Shown piece by piece: positions 16,500 through 25,166 of a DNA stretch of 64,000 nt. Location: NCBI GenBank assembly GCA_030066015.1, contig JASJCL010000019.1, positions 28,947 to 92,946 of the forward strand, written 5' to 3'. Origin of the DNA: Desulfosarcinaceae bacterium (lineage in GTDB: Bacteria; Desulfobacterota; Desulfobacteria; Desulfobacterales; Desulfosarcinaceae). A program made the translations under genes and the position numbers. How positions within the stretch are numbered: position 1 is the first letter of the stretch; every line of letters starts with the position of its first letter. The notes under the pieces are model-generated. The model saw only the letters and a program-made list of their open reading frames with translations. It ran no database searches and was not told the DNA's origin.

Positions 16500-18692
16500 A
16501 TGCAACCGCGACCAGCACCGGAGCGGGCTCTGCCGGGTGTCCATTGGACGGTCGGCAGGGTCCTCCGTCACCCCTTCTTTTTTCTGACGGGCGCTTTCCT
16601 CATGCTCTGCCACCTGGGTGGGCAGTTCGGGCCCATCGGGGCCGGTCATCTCACCCTCTGGCCGGGTGCGGCGGGATCCGCGCCCCTGGTCCTGCCCTCG
16701 GGCAAGTTCATGCTGCTCTATGGTTTCACCTGGACGGGAGCGCTCCTATTGCTCCTCTTCTTTCCCCGCCGTCTCTCCCTCTCCGCCCGTCTGCTGATCA
16801 TTGCCGGCCTCGCGCTGGCCGCCCGTCTGCTACTGCTGCCGCATCCCGCCAGCGACGATATTTACCGCTATCTTTGGGAAGGCCGCGTTTTCCTCGCCGG
16901 GGAGAATCCCTACCTGCTGGCCCCCACCGCCGCCCCGCTGAACTCCCTGGCGGCCACCGACCCCTACCATCCCCTCATCAACCATCCGGATCTCAGCGCC
17001 ATCTATCCGCCCGCCATGATCCTGCTCTTCTCCTTGGTGGGGCAGGCGGCCTATCACCCCCTCGCGGTTAAATTGGTCGTGCTCTGCTTCGATCTGGGCA
17101 CTCTGGGACTCCTGCTGCTGCTGTTGCACCGACGCGGTCTGCCGCTGCGCCATGCCCTGCTCTACGCCCTCAACCCGGTGATCCTTTACGGCTTTGCCGG
17201 CCAGGGGCACCTGGACAGTCTCCAGAGCTTTTTTCTGCTGGCCGCTCTGGTGGCCCACGGGCGTCGCCGCTGGGGCTGGATGTGGCTGTTTGCCGGGGCC
17301 GCCGTCCAGGTCAAATACATGGCCGTGGTGGCGCTGCCCTTCCTGCTCAACCGCCATAGCTGGCGGTGGTCCTGGCTGGCCATTGCGGCCATCCTGCTGC
17401 CCTTCATGCCCTTTCGGGAGGCGGGACCGGGACTGTTCGCCACCCTGATCCATTTCGGCCGCGCCTTTGGCGTTAACGGGCCCTTTCACGGCATCCTGCG
17501 GCTGATGACGGGTGAAATCGCCGCCGCCACGACCCTCTGCCTTATCCTGGCGGGACTGCTGCTGGGCGGCCTCCTACTGATCTTTCATCGGCGGACTCGC
17601 CCGTTCGCCCCGCTGTCCCCCGACCGAGGTCTCTACCTCGCGCTGGGCATTCTCATCCTCTGCCTGCCCACGGTGCACTTTTGGTATCTTGGCTGGATTC
17701 TGCCCTTCGTCGCCCTCTACCCCTCCAACGCCTGGATGCTGTTGACCCTCACCGCCGCGGCTTACTTCAGCGCCACCGGCCGCATCTATCTGGGAGGGGC
17801 GTGGGAACTCACCTGGCCCTACCAGGTGGCCCAGTGGCTGCCCTTCGGCCTGCTCTTCCTGCCCGAGCTGATCCGCGGGATCACGCATCTACGCCTCCCC
17901 GCTGACCAGCGCCCGCCCGCCAGCGTCAGCGTGATCATCCCCACCCGCAACGAGGCCGCCGCAGTGGGCAGCTGCGTTGCGGCGGTCCGATCGGATCCCG
18001 CCGTGCAAGAAGTGCTCGTGGTGGACGGCGGTTCAACGGACGACACCTCGGCCCGTGCCACCGCGGCGGGCGCCCAGGTGATCCGCCATGTGCGGCCGCC
18101 CACCGCCGGCGGCGGCCGCGGCGGCCAGATCGCTGCCGGCGTTGCGGCCGCCGTCGGCGACCTCGTCGCTGTGGTCCACGCCGACACCCGCGTGGCAGCC
18201 GGACAATTCTCCCGCGTCTGCAAAATACTCCGCCGGCAGCCCGGGGTGATGGGCGGCGCCCTCGGCGCCCGCTTCGACCACGACGGGCTCTTTTACCGCC
18301 TCATCACCGCAGCCAATGATATCCGGGCGATGTTCCTGGGCATCAGTTTCGGCGATCAGGTACAGTTCTTCCGCCGCGACGCTTTCCTGGCCTGTGGCGC
18401 CTATCCCAACCTGCCCCTCATGGAGGATGTGGAGTTGAGCCTGCGCCTGGGCCGCTGCGGGCGCCAGGTTTACCTCTTCGGCGGCGCCACCGTTTCCGTG
18501 CGCCGCTGGGAGCGGGCCGGGGCTGGCCACGCCCTCACGGTGATCCAACTCTTCACCCGCTACCTCTGGCAGCGGCTGCGGGGACGGGTGGATGCCGGCG
18601 CCCTGTTTCACCGCTACTACGGCCCGGAATCGGAAGCCTCCCTCGGGAACAAAAGTCGCCTGGCCGCCGCCGCGCGCCGCCGCGGCGCTTGA
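16500..18692 (+). CDS. Fused glycosyltransferase: membrane mannosyltransferase-like domain plus GT2 (TIGR04283-like) domain
   Basis: 730 aa in two parts. Residues 1 to about 460 are polytopic, with the GT-C type early motif HPASDDIYRYLWEGRVFLAGENPY and ten or so helices, resembling DUF2029/GT87 polyprenyl-phosphate-sugar transferases. Residues about 474-715 form a soluble GT2 domain: VSVIIPTRNEAAAVGSC, VVDGGSTDDT, HADTR and LMEDVELSLRLGRCG, matching the TIGR04283 family. The fusion could couple synthesis of a lipid-linked sugar with its transfer across the membrane (inference). The start at 16500 has GAGGGG before it; a GTG at 16449 overlaps the previous gene. It directly follows the CslA-like gene. 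Confidence 0.82.
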   Translation: MQPRPAPERALPGVHWTVGRVLRHPFFFLTGAFLMLCHLGGQFGPIGAGHLTLWPGAAGSAPLVLPSGKFMLLYGFTWTGALLLLLFFPRRLSLSARLLIIAGLALAARLLLLPHPASDDIYRYLWEGRVFLAGENPYLLAPTAAPLNSLAATDPYHPLINHPDLSAIYPPAMILLFSLVGQAAYHPLAVKLVVLCFDLGTLGLLLLLLHRRGLPLRHALLYALNPVILYGFAGQGHLDSLQSFFLLAALVAHGRRRWGWMWLFAGAAVQVKYMAVVALPFLLNRHSWRWSWLAIAAILLPFMPFREAGPGLFATLIHFGRAFGVNGPFHGILRLMTGEIAAATTLCLILAGLLLGGLLLIFHRRTRPFAPLSPDRGLYLALGILILCLPTVHFWYLGWILPFVALYPSNAWMLLTLTAAAYFSATGRIYLGGAWELTWPYQVAQWLPFGLLFLPELIRGITHLRLPADQRPPASVSVIIPTRNEAAAVGSCVAAVRSDPAVQEVLVVDGGSTDDTSARATAAGAQVIRHVRPPTAGGGRGGQIAAGVAAAVGDLVAVVHADTRVAAGQFSRVCKILRRQPGVMGGALGARFDHDGLFYRLITAANDIRAMFLGISFGDQVQFFRRDAFLACGAYPNLPLMEDVELSLRLGRCGRQVYLFGGATVSVRRWERAGAGHALTVIQLFTRYLWQRLRGRVDAGALFHRYYGPESEASLGNKSRLAAAARRRGA

Positions 18693-18770
18693 CATTCAGA
18701 CCAATATTCAAGACAATGCGCTGAAAACAATACCTATTTTGGCGGTTAGCTTTTCAGACCGGCGGCGACC

Positions 18771-21194
18771 ATGACAGCACCTCTTCCCTTACAGACAGCG
18801 GCACCCGCGATGGACACCCCCCGCGCCAGTGCGCTCTGGGCCGCCCTGCGGCGCATCACGCAGACCATGCACACCGACCCCCGGCTGGAGGCCCTGCTGC
18901 CCTTGGTGACCCGCGAAATTCGGGAATTGCTGGGGGTGGCGGGCGCCTCGGTGATTCTCCACGATCCCCAATCGGACGAATTCTACTTCCCGGCCGCCGC
19001 CTACGAAAACCCCGCCACGGCGGAGAGATTCACTGGGATCCGCTTTGCCGCCGATCAGGGCGTGGCGGGACGGGTCTTCCGCAGCGGCGAGGCGCTGATC
19101 GTGCCCGACACTGCCGCCTGCCCCTTTTTTCTCAATACGGTGGATCAAAGGAGCGGTTTCACCACGCGCAGCATGCTGGACGTCCCCTTATGGGCCGGCG
19201 ACCACTGCATCGGTGTGCTGTGCGCAGTGAACAAGCGCACGGGGGACTTCGACGATGGGGATGTGGCCCTGCTCGAGACCGTCGCCGGCGTGGTGGGACT
19301 GCCCATCGAAAATGCCCGCATCACCGCCGCGCTCAGCGAATCCACCGCCGATCTGCGAAGTCTCAACCGGGCCAAGGAGCAGGTGATCCACCACCTCAGT
19401 CACGAACTCAAGACGCCCCTGGCGGTGCTGACCGCCTCCTTCACCCTTCTGCGCAAACGCCTGGGGCGCCGCGCTGGCGCCGGCAGCCTGAAGGTGATCG
19501 CCCGGGCCCAGCGCAACCTGCAGCGGCTGCTGGAGATGCAGTATGAGATCGAAGACCTGCTACGCGAGAAAGACTACCGCACCCACAACCTGCTCAGTCG
19601 ACTGGTGGACGCCTGCCAGGACGAACTGGCCGTGCTTGCCTCGCGCTATTACGGTGAAGCCGACGCGGTGGAGAAGATCCGCGACCGCATCGATACGCTC
19701 TTCGGACCTCGGCAGGTCAAATCGGAAGAGATTGTCCTGGACCGATTCGTCTCTGGCTATCTGAACCGCCTCAAGGCCGATTTCGGCCACCGCCGCTGCG
19801 AACTGCACACCGATTTCCAGGCGGTGGCACCCATCTCAATCCCCCGCGAGATTCTCGAAAAGGTGGTCGCCGGCCTGGTGCGCAACGCCGTGGAGAACAC
19901 CCCCGACGGAGGCCACATCGAGGTGCGCGTCCTGTCGGTTGGCGGGAGGCCCGAGTTGGCGGTGACCGATTTCGGGGTGGGCATCACCGCCACGAAGCAG
20001 CGCCTGCTCTTCAACCGCTTCTTCGCCCCACACGATCCCCTGCAGCGCACCGCCCGCGCCCCCTACGCGTTCAACGCCGGCGGGCGCGGCTTCGATCTGC
20101 TGCGCATGAAGCTCTTCTCGGAGCAGTACGGCTTCCAGATTCGACTGACCTCCCAGCGCTGCCCCCATATCCCCACCGACGCCGACACCTGTCCCGGCGA
20201 CGTGCGCCGCTGCGCCCCCTTGGACAGCCCGGCCGATTGCCGTTCATCGGGGTATACCAGCTTACGCCTCTGCTTCGGCGGCGAGGTGCGCGATCAAGCG
20301 GATCTGCACCGCACCCTCCGGGCGCCGGCGCCGGCCAAGGCGATCGCTCCGCCGATGGCGGCCCTGGCTGCGGGGCCCGCCGAGATGCGGCCGCCCCTGC
20401 CGGTGGACGAGCGCTTTTTCGAACGGCTGCAGGTGGAGTTTCTGGTTCACGAGCTGAAGGACCCCCTCTCGGTGATCGAGTCAGGCCTGCGCATGTTGGT
20501 GGAGAAGCAGTCCAAATTCGGCGCGCTGAGCCAGCGCCAAAACCGCACCCTGGGGCGCGCCCTGCGCAGCTCCCGGCGTGCCCGCCAGATGCTCAGCGGT
20601 CTCCTGGAGGTGGGGCGGGCCGAGGATCGCCACTTCGCCTGTCAGCAATTCCGGCCGGAGAAGGTCCTGCGGGAGGTGGCCGTTGACTGTCTCGAACTCA
20701 TGGTGGGCCCCCGGGGCCCCTCTGATGAGGCCGATACCCCGGCCCAGGTGGATCAGTGGCTGGAGGCCAACGGCCTCCACCTGGTGCTCTCGGATGGGGG
20801 CGGCCCCCATGGGCTCTGCCAGGATGAGGAGAAGGTCCGTCACATTGTTGCCAATCTGATTAAAAATGCGTTACACCATCGCCACCAGCACATCACCGTC
20901 TCCTGTCATTGGGATGAGCGCCGGACCCGCATCAAGGTCCAGGACGACGGTCCGGGTGTGCCGGCGGAACACCGTGAACTGATCTTCCAGCGCTACGCCC
21001 AGTTGGAAACCCCCACCGGGGTCAAACGTCGCGGCTACGGGTTGGGGCTGGCCGGGGCCCGTCACCTGGCCCGCAGCCTCGACGGCGACGTCCGCATCCA
21101 TGACGGCGCCGGGCAGGGGGCCTGCTTCGAGGTTACCCTGCCAACGGATTTCACGGCCGGGCGGTCGGATGCGGCCGCCCCTACCGAGCGATGA
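18771..21194 (+). CDS. GAF sensor histidine kinase with two kinase cores
   Basis: 807 aa, no membrane segment. Order: GAF domain (about 40-190); first dimerisation/H-box with H211 (HHLSHELKTPL); first ATPase domain with N372 and D400-F-G; a Cys cluster (C464, C474, C481, C490); second H-box with H560 (FLVHELKDPL); second ATPase domain with N699, DDGPG (726) and GYGLGL. Both cores keep the phosphorylatable His and the ATP-binding boxes, although the first lacks a clear G2 box and has the Cys cluster in its place. The RR gene at 21211 is 16 bp downstream and is the natural partner. The Cys cluster suggests metal or redox input (inference). Confidence 0.88.
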   Translation: MTAPLPLQTAAPAMDTPRASALWAALRRITQTMHTDPRLEALLPLVTREIRELLGVAGASVILHDPQSDEFYFPAAAYENPATAERFTGIRFAADQGVAGRVFRSGEALIVPDTAACPFFLNTVDQRSGFTTRSMLDVPLWAGDHCIGVLCAVNKRTGDFDDGDVALLETVAGVVGLPIENARITAALSESTADLRSLNRAKEQVIHHLSHELKTPLAVLTASFTLLRKRLGRRAGAGSLKVIARAQRNLQRLLEMQYEIEDLLREKDYRTHNLLSRLVDACQDELAVLASRYYGEADAVEKIRDRIDTLFGPRQVKSEEIVLDRFVSGYLNRLKADFGHRRCELHTDFQAVAPISIPREILEKVVAGLVRNAVENTPDGGHIEVRVLSVGGRPELAVTDFGVGITATKQRLLFNRFFAPHDPLQRTARAPYAFNAGGRGFDLLRMKLFSEQYGFQIRLTSQRCPHIPTDADTCPGDVRRCAPLDSPADCRSSGYTSLRLCFGGEVRDQADLHRTLRAPAPAKAIAPPMAALAAGPAEMRPPLPVDERFFERLQVEFLVHELKDPLSVIESGLRMLVEKQSKFGALSQRQNRTLGRALRSSRRARQMLSGLLEVGRAEDRHFACQQFRPEKVLREVAVDCLELMVGPRGPSDEADTPAQVDQWLEANGLHLVLSDGGGPHGLCQDEEKVRHIVANLIKNALHHRHQHITVSCHWDERRTRIKVQDDGPGVPAEHRELIFQRYAQLETPTGVKRRGYGLGLAGARHLARSLDGDVRIHDGAGQGACFEVTLPTDFTAGRSDAAAPTER

Positions 21195-21210
21195 CTGCAA
21201 GGAGAGCCCC

Positions 21211-21765
21211 ATGAGCGCCCCCCCAGACTACCTGGCCGGCAAACAGATTCTGGCCGTGGATGACGAGAACGACATCCTGGAAACCATCGAAGACCTGCTG
21301 GACACGGCCAATGTGGACTGCGCCCGGGACTACGAGAGCGCGCTCACCAAAATCGAAAGCCGCTCCTACGACCTGGCCATCCTCGACATCATGGGGGTCA
21401 ACGGCCTGGAGCTGCTCGAGCGGACGGTGGCCCGGGAGATCCCAACGGTGATGCTCACCGCCCACGCCATCAATCCCGAAACCTTGATGGCCTCCATCCG
21501 CAAGGGCGCCATCGCCTATCTGCCCAAGGAGACCCTGGCCGAACTGGACGAGCTGCTCAACGCCCTGCTCGCCGCCCAGGCCGAGGGAACACCGCCTTGG
21601 AAGCTGCTCTTCGACAAGTTGGGCGATTTCTTCGACGAGCGCTTCGGGCCCGGTTGGCGGGATCAGGACGCCGGCTTCTGGACCGAATTCGGTCGCACCT
21701 GGGCAGTGGGCAGCGGCATCCGAGAACGCCTGGCCCACGACCCCCGGCTGGCCGGTAAGGTCTGA
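21211..21765 (+). CDS. Response regulator, single receiver with helical tail, no DNA-binding domain
   Basis: 184 aa. The receiver domain keeps the acidic pair D17-D18, the phosphoacceptor D59 (YDLAILDIMG), the Thr in VMLTAHA and the Lys in YLPKET. Residues 125-184 are a helical, acidic tail with no helix-turn-helix, so the output is probably protein-protein interaction. RBS AAGGAGAG at the right distance fixes the start at 21211. It follows the double-core kinase by 16 bp and should take its phosphate. Confidence 0.88.
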   Translation: MSAPPDYLAGKQILAVDDENDILETIEDLLDTANVDCARDYESALTKIESRSYDLAILDIMGVNGLELLERTVAREIPTVMLTAHAINPETLMASIRKGAIAYLPKETLAELDELLNALLAAQAEGTPPWKLLFDKLGDFFDERFGPGWRDQDAGFWTEFGRTWAVGSGIRERLAHDPRLAGKV

Positions 21766-21901
21766 TCCGCTGTACCCAGCGCAGCACCGTGCATCGGCAC
21801 TCCCTGCTTGACCCATCGGTGGACCGCCTTACCATTAATAGATAAACGTACCTCACGGCCGGCGGCCGCCTTCCGTCCTTGCTTCCGAAAGGAGAAACAC
21901 C

Positions 21902-23374
21902 ATGCCCGCTCCGCCCCCTCTTGCCGACCAACTCGTCGACATCGAACTCCTTCGGGGTTATTGCCTGATCGGCGGCCAGTGGATGGCCGCCATCGCCGAC
22001 GAGACCCAACGGGTCACCAGCCCCCTGGACGGCAGCGAAATCGCCCGGGTGCCCCACCTCACCCTGGCCGGCATCCGCAAAGCCATCAACAGCGCCCATG
22101 CGGCCTGGCCCGCCTGGCGGGCCCTCACCGCCCAGGCGCGCGGCGATCTGCTCATGGCCTGGCACCGGCAGATCCTGGACCACCAAGAGGACCTGGCCAC
22201 CATCCTCACGGCCGAGCAGGGCAAACCCCTGGCCGAGGCCCGCGGCGAGATCGCCTATGCCGCCACCTTCGTGGAGTGGTTTGCCGAGGAGGGCAAGCGG
22301 GTTTACGGTGAAACCATCCCGTCGCCCACCAAGGGAGCGCGTCTGCTCGTTACCAAGGAGCCCGTGGGGGTCTCCGCGGCCATCACCCCCTGGAACTTTC
22401 CCGCCGCCATGGTGACCCGCAAGGTGGCCCCCGCTTTGGCGGCCGGCTGCCCCGTCATCGTCAAGCCCGCCAGCCAGACCCCCCTCACGGCCCTGGCCCT
22501 GGGCGAGCTAGCCCAGCGCGCCGGGCTGCCGCCGGGGGTGCTCAACATCATCACCGGCAACGCCCGCACCATTGGCGAAGAGCTGACGGCCAACCCGCGG
22601 GTGCGCAAGATCAGCTTCACCGGCTCCACTGAGGTGGGCCGCCGACTGCTGGCCGACGCCGCCCGCAATATCCAGAAGGTGACCCTGGAGCTGGGCGGTA
22701 ACGCGCCCTTCATCGTCCTCGACGACGCCGATCTCGAGGCGGCCGTGGAGGGCGCCCTGATCAGCAAGTATCGCAACACCGGCCAGACCTGTGTGTGTGC
22801 CAACCGTTTCTTCATCCAGGCGGGGATCTACAACGCCTTTGCCGAGCGCTTCAGCGCCGCGGTGGCCGATCTCAAAGTGGGCAGCGGCTTCGAGGAGGGG
22901 GTTCAGCAGGGGCCGCTCATCGACCCCGCCGCCCTCACCAAGGTGCGTGTCCACGTGGAGGATGCCCTGGAGAAGGGCGCCCGGGTCCTCGTCGGTGGCG
23001 AGCGCCACGACCTGGGGGGCACCTTCTACCAGCCCACTGTGCTGACCGATGTGACCCCCGAGATGCGCATCTGTCATGAGGAGACCTTCGGACCGGTGGC
23101 GCCCCTGCTGCGCTTTGACGACATCCAGGCGATGCTGCGCACGGCCAACGACACCCCCTTTGGCTTGGCCGGCTATCTCTATGGCCGCGACATCGGGAGG
23201 ATCTTTGCGGTGGCCGAAGGCCTCGAGGTGGGGATGGTGGGGGTCAACACCGGCTTGATCTCCAACGCCGTGGCCCCCTTCGGCGGGGTCAAGATGTCGG
23301 GCATCGGCCGCGAGGGCTCGCGCCATGGCATCGATGCCTACCTGGAGATGAAGTATATCTGTCTGGGCGGTTGA
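21902..23374 (+). CDS. gabD: NAD(P)-dependent succinate-semialdehyde dehydrogenase
   Basis: 490 aa, full length for the aldehyde dehydrogenase superfamily. The catalytic Cys297 is in NTGQTCVCANRF, the pattern of succinate-semialdehyde dehydrogenases, and the general base Glu263 is in LELGGNAPF. The cofactor site has ITPWNFPAAM and FTGSTEVGR. It should oxidise succinate semialdehyde to succinate; glutarate semialdehyde is an alternative substrate in this family, which would connect to the glutaryl-CoA operon. RBS AAAGGAG 9 bases before the ATG. A small unknown gene follows 32 bp later. Confidence 0.9.
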   Translation: MPAPPPLADQLVDIELLRGYCLIGGQWMAAIADETQRVTSPLDGSEIARVPHLTLAGIRKAINSAHAAWPAWRALTAQARGDLLMAWHRQILDHQEDLATILTAEQGKPLAEARGEIAYAATFVEWFAEEGKRVYGETIPSPTKGARLLVTKEPVGVSAAITPWNFPAAMVTRKVAPALAAGCPVIVKPASQTPLTALALGELAQRAGLPPGVLNIITGNARTIGEELTANPRVRKISFTGSTEVGRRLLADAARNIQKVTLELGGNAPFIVLDDADLEAAVEGALISKYRNTGQTCVCANRFFIQAGIYNAFAERFSAAVADLKVGSGFEEGVQQGPLIDPAALTKVRVHVEDALEKGARVLVGGERHDLGGTFYQPTVLTDVTPEMRICHEETFGPVAPLLRFDDIQAMLRTANDTPFGLAGYLYGRDIGRIFAVAEGLEVGMVGVNTGLISNAVAPFGGVKMSGIGREGSRHGIDAYLEMKYICLGG

Positions 23375-23406
23375 CCGCCGCCCCTAAAGCTTGAGAGGAA
23401 GGCCCA

Positions 23407-23703
23407 ATGGCCACCATCACCCTGCGGCTCTGCGAGATGGGCGTGGCGGACACGGCCGTCGACACCGGACGCCTGCCCATCTTCTACATGAACGATTACA
23501 GTGAACTGGCCCTGCGGGTCAGCGAGCTCGCCCCTGCCTGCGAGATTTTGCGCTCCCATGGCGTGGCGATCCAGGACACCGCCGCCGGTAGTCGCTTGCG
23601 CCTCGCCTCTCACCGCCAGATCGGCTCTTTGGTGGCGGCCCTCACCGCACACGGCCTAAAAGCCGATCTCAGCGATCGGGTGGGCGGAATATACCAGGGC
23701 TGA
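23407..23703 (+). CDS. Unknown small protein downstream of gabD
   Basis: 98 aa. No family recognised. The C-terminal half (SELALRVSELAPACEILRSHG to LVAALTAHGLKADLSDRVG) alternates helices and strands like a small ferredoxin-like or ACT-type fold, but this is weak. A strong RBS (GAGGAAGG) and close spacing to gabD support a real, co-transcribed gene. Confidence 0.65.
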   Translation: MATITLRLCEMGVADTAVDTGRLPIFYMNDYSELALRVSELAPACEILRSHGVAIQDTAAGSRLRLASHRQIGSLVAALTAHGLKADLSDRVGGIYQG

Positions 23704-24178
23704 TAGTCCCGCCGCCGCCCGGCGGGCGGCCGATCCTCTCCGATGCACCCTTTATTGCCATCCACCGCCACCCATGCCTTGCTTCTCCTCCCAAGCCCGT
23801 CCCCTGCGCGTCGAAGCGTGCATTCCATTGATCCATCTTAGGGGGTATACTGGTGGCGCACAGCGCCATCTCAAGCGTGGAATAATTAAGCGCGACGGGG
23901 TAATTCGTTTCGTATCTGTTTCTACGGGTTATCGATCCATCATATTGCTGCCGCGATTCGTCATCGACCCCAAGTCTGCGATACGGATGCGGGCACCGAT
24001 CCCTCCGATGATGGCGAAGGCGACTTCAGCAACTGAAGCGATTGTTTTCTTTCGGTGATACTGGTGGTAGAGTAGATGCTTAGACAATGGTGAAACAGTG
24101 GTTTTACGCCGCTGTTGACGGAAACGGATGACCGCCCGCCGGCGGTCAGCGTCTCAGCAACTCAGGAGGTGATTTGCC
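23704..24178. other. Intergenic region with a hairpin before a lipoprotein gene
   Basis: About 475 bp with no convincing gene. A frame at 23774-24058 lacks an RBS and family features. At 24129-24148 an 8-bp perfect stem with a CGCC loop (TGACCGCC/GGCGGTCA) precedes the next RBS and may affect leader structure. Confidence 0.5.
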
Positions 24179-24556
24179 ATGATCCCTTGCCCCGTTCTGC
24201 GAGCCTTCGCCGTCGACCGCGGCCGCTGCGGTTGGCTGTTGGTACTGGCGCTGTTATTGGTGCTCACGGCCTGCGCCAGCGGCAAACGACCCACTTTGGC
24301 GGAGCGCCTCGGCGCCATGGCCGACGAAGAACTGGTGGCCTACTACCAGGGGGTCGATGCCCGCCTGCGGGCGGTGGGGGAGGGGGTCCGCCGGGAACGT
24401 GCCGAAGCCGCGGGCACACGCTACGACACCAAATATCAGCAGACCTATTTTCTGGGCGGAGAGGGGCACCGCCTTTTCAAACAGCGTCAGGCGGCGGAGC
24501 GGGAGCTGCGCCGTAGGGAGATCCCACCCAGCGTCTGGGCCCCACCGCCGGAGTGA
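24179..24556 (+). CDS. Small lipoprotein of unknown function
   Basis: 125 aa. The N-terminus has a short charged segment, a hydrophobic stretch (WLLVLALLLVL) and the lipobox LTAC|A, so it is an exported lipoprotein. The mature part is Arg/Glu-rich and probably helical (ERLGAMADEELVAYYQG). The SD AGGAGGTGA is essentially perfect. It is not joined to a recognisable operon; the MarR promoter begins 45 bp after it. Confidence 0.72.
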   Translation: MIPCPVLRAFAVDRGRCGWLLVLALLLVLTACASGKRPTLAERLGAMADEELVAYYQGVDARLRAVGEGVRRERAEAAGTRYDTKYQQTYFLGGEGHRLFKQRQAAERELRRREIPPSVWAPPPE

Positions 24557-24600
24557 GCGCGCCGCCAGATATCCGCCAAACCCCGCACCAAGATGAAGGC

Positions 24601-24629
24601 TTGACAGCCATATAGGATGGGGCTAAATA
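24601..24629 (+). promoter_or_regulatory. Sigma-70 promoter of the marR gene
   Basis: TTGACA (24601-24606), 17-bp spacer, TAAATA (24624-24629). The palindromic operator begins on the next base. Confidence 0.85.
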
Positions 24630-24641
24630 CTCGTATACGAG
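24630..24641. promoter_or_regulatory. Putative MarR operator O1
   Basis: CTCGTATACGAG is a perfect 12-bp palindrome lying across the expected transcription start, 16 bp before the marR start codon. A near-copy is at 25099-25110. Confidence 0.75.
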
Positions 24642-24657
24642 CAAAAAGTGAGCCCCC

Positions 24658-25083
24658 GTGATACCCAACCCACCAAACACCTGCATCTTCTTCCAACTCT
24701 CCCGGGCCAGCCGCAAGGCCCTGCGCTATTGGAAGCGCCGGCTGGCCGATATCGATGCCGGGGTGACGGCCGTCCAGGCCATGGTGTTGCTCTTTCTTCA
24801 CGACGAGGACCACGTCACCTCGGCTGAACTGGGCGGCCGCGCCCACCTGGACAGCGCCACGCTGGCCGGCGTGCTGGACCGGCTGCAGGAGGTCGCCTTG
24901 GTGAAGCGACGGCCCCACCCCGCCGACGGGCGCTCGATCCAGGTCTGTCTCACGGCCGCAGGGCGTCGCCTGGCGACGCGTTTGGAAGACCTCAAGATGC
25001 AGGCCAACGCCGATTTTCTCGCTGGGTTGACCCCGGAAGAGGAGATGATATTGCGGGCCTTGTTAACCAAAATGGTCTCTTGA
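24658..25083 (+). CDS. MarR-family transcriptional regulator
   Basis: 141 aa with a GTG start only 28 bp after the -10 box. The winged helix is clear: TAVQAMVLLFLHDEDHVTSAELGGRAH, then LDSATLAGVLDRLQEVALVKRRPHPADGRSIQVCLTAAGR, which contains the wing with the conserved Asp-Gly-Arg. A perfect palindrome sits on its own promoter and a 10/12 copy sits on the next gene's promoter, so it should repress itself and the metallo-beta-lactamase gene until a ligand binds. No classical SD is visible before the GTG; ligand unknown. Confidence 0.88.
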   Translation: MIPNPPNTCIFFQLSRASRKALRYWKRRLADIDAGVTAVQAMVLLFLHDEDHVTSAELGGRAHLDSATLAGVLDRLQEVALVKRRPHPADGRSIQVCLTAAGRRLATRLEDLKMQANADFLAGLTPEEEMILRALLTKMVS

Positions 25084-25110
25084 TCCAGGGGCTATTCGCT
25101 TGTATACGAC
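25080..25110 (+). promoter_or_regulatory. Promoter and MarR operator O2 of the metallo-beta-lactamase gene
   Basis: TTGATC (25080-25085) and TATACG (25103-25108) are 17 bp apart. The -10 box is inside CTTGTATACGAC (25099-25110), which matches operator O1 at 10 of 12 positions. Confidence 0.6.
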
Positions 25111-25166
25111 TGAAATGCATCGCCGAGTCACCACCATCCGCCACCACCGAGCTTAAGGGGCTGAAT

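Noticed and set aside
23774..24058. Possible 94-aa plus-strand protein
   Set aside because: No RBS, no recognisable motif, atypical composition.
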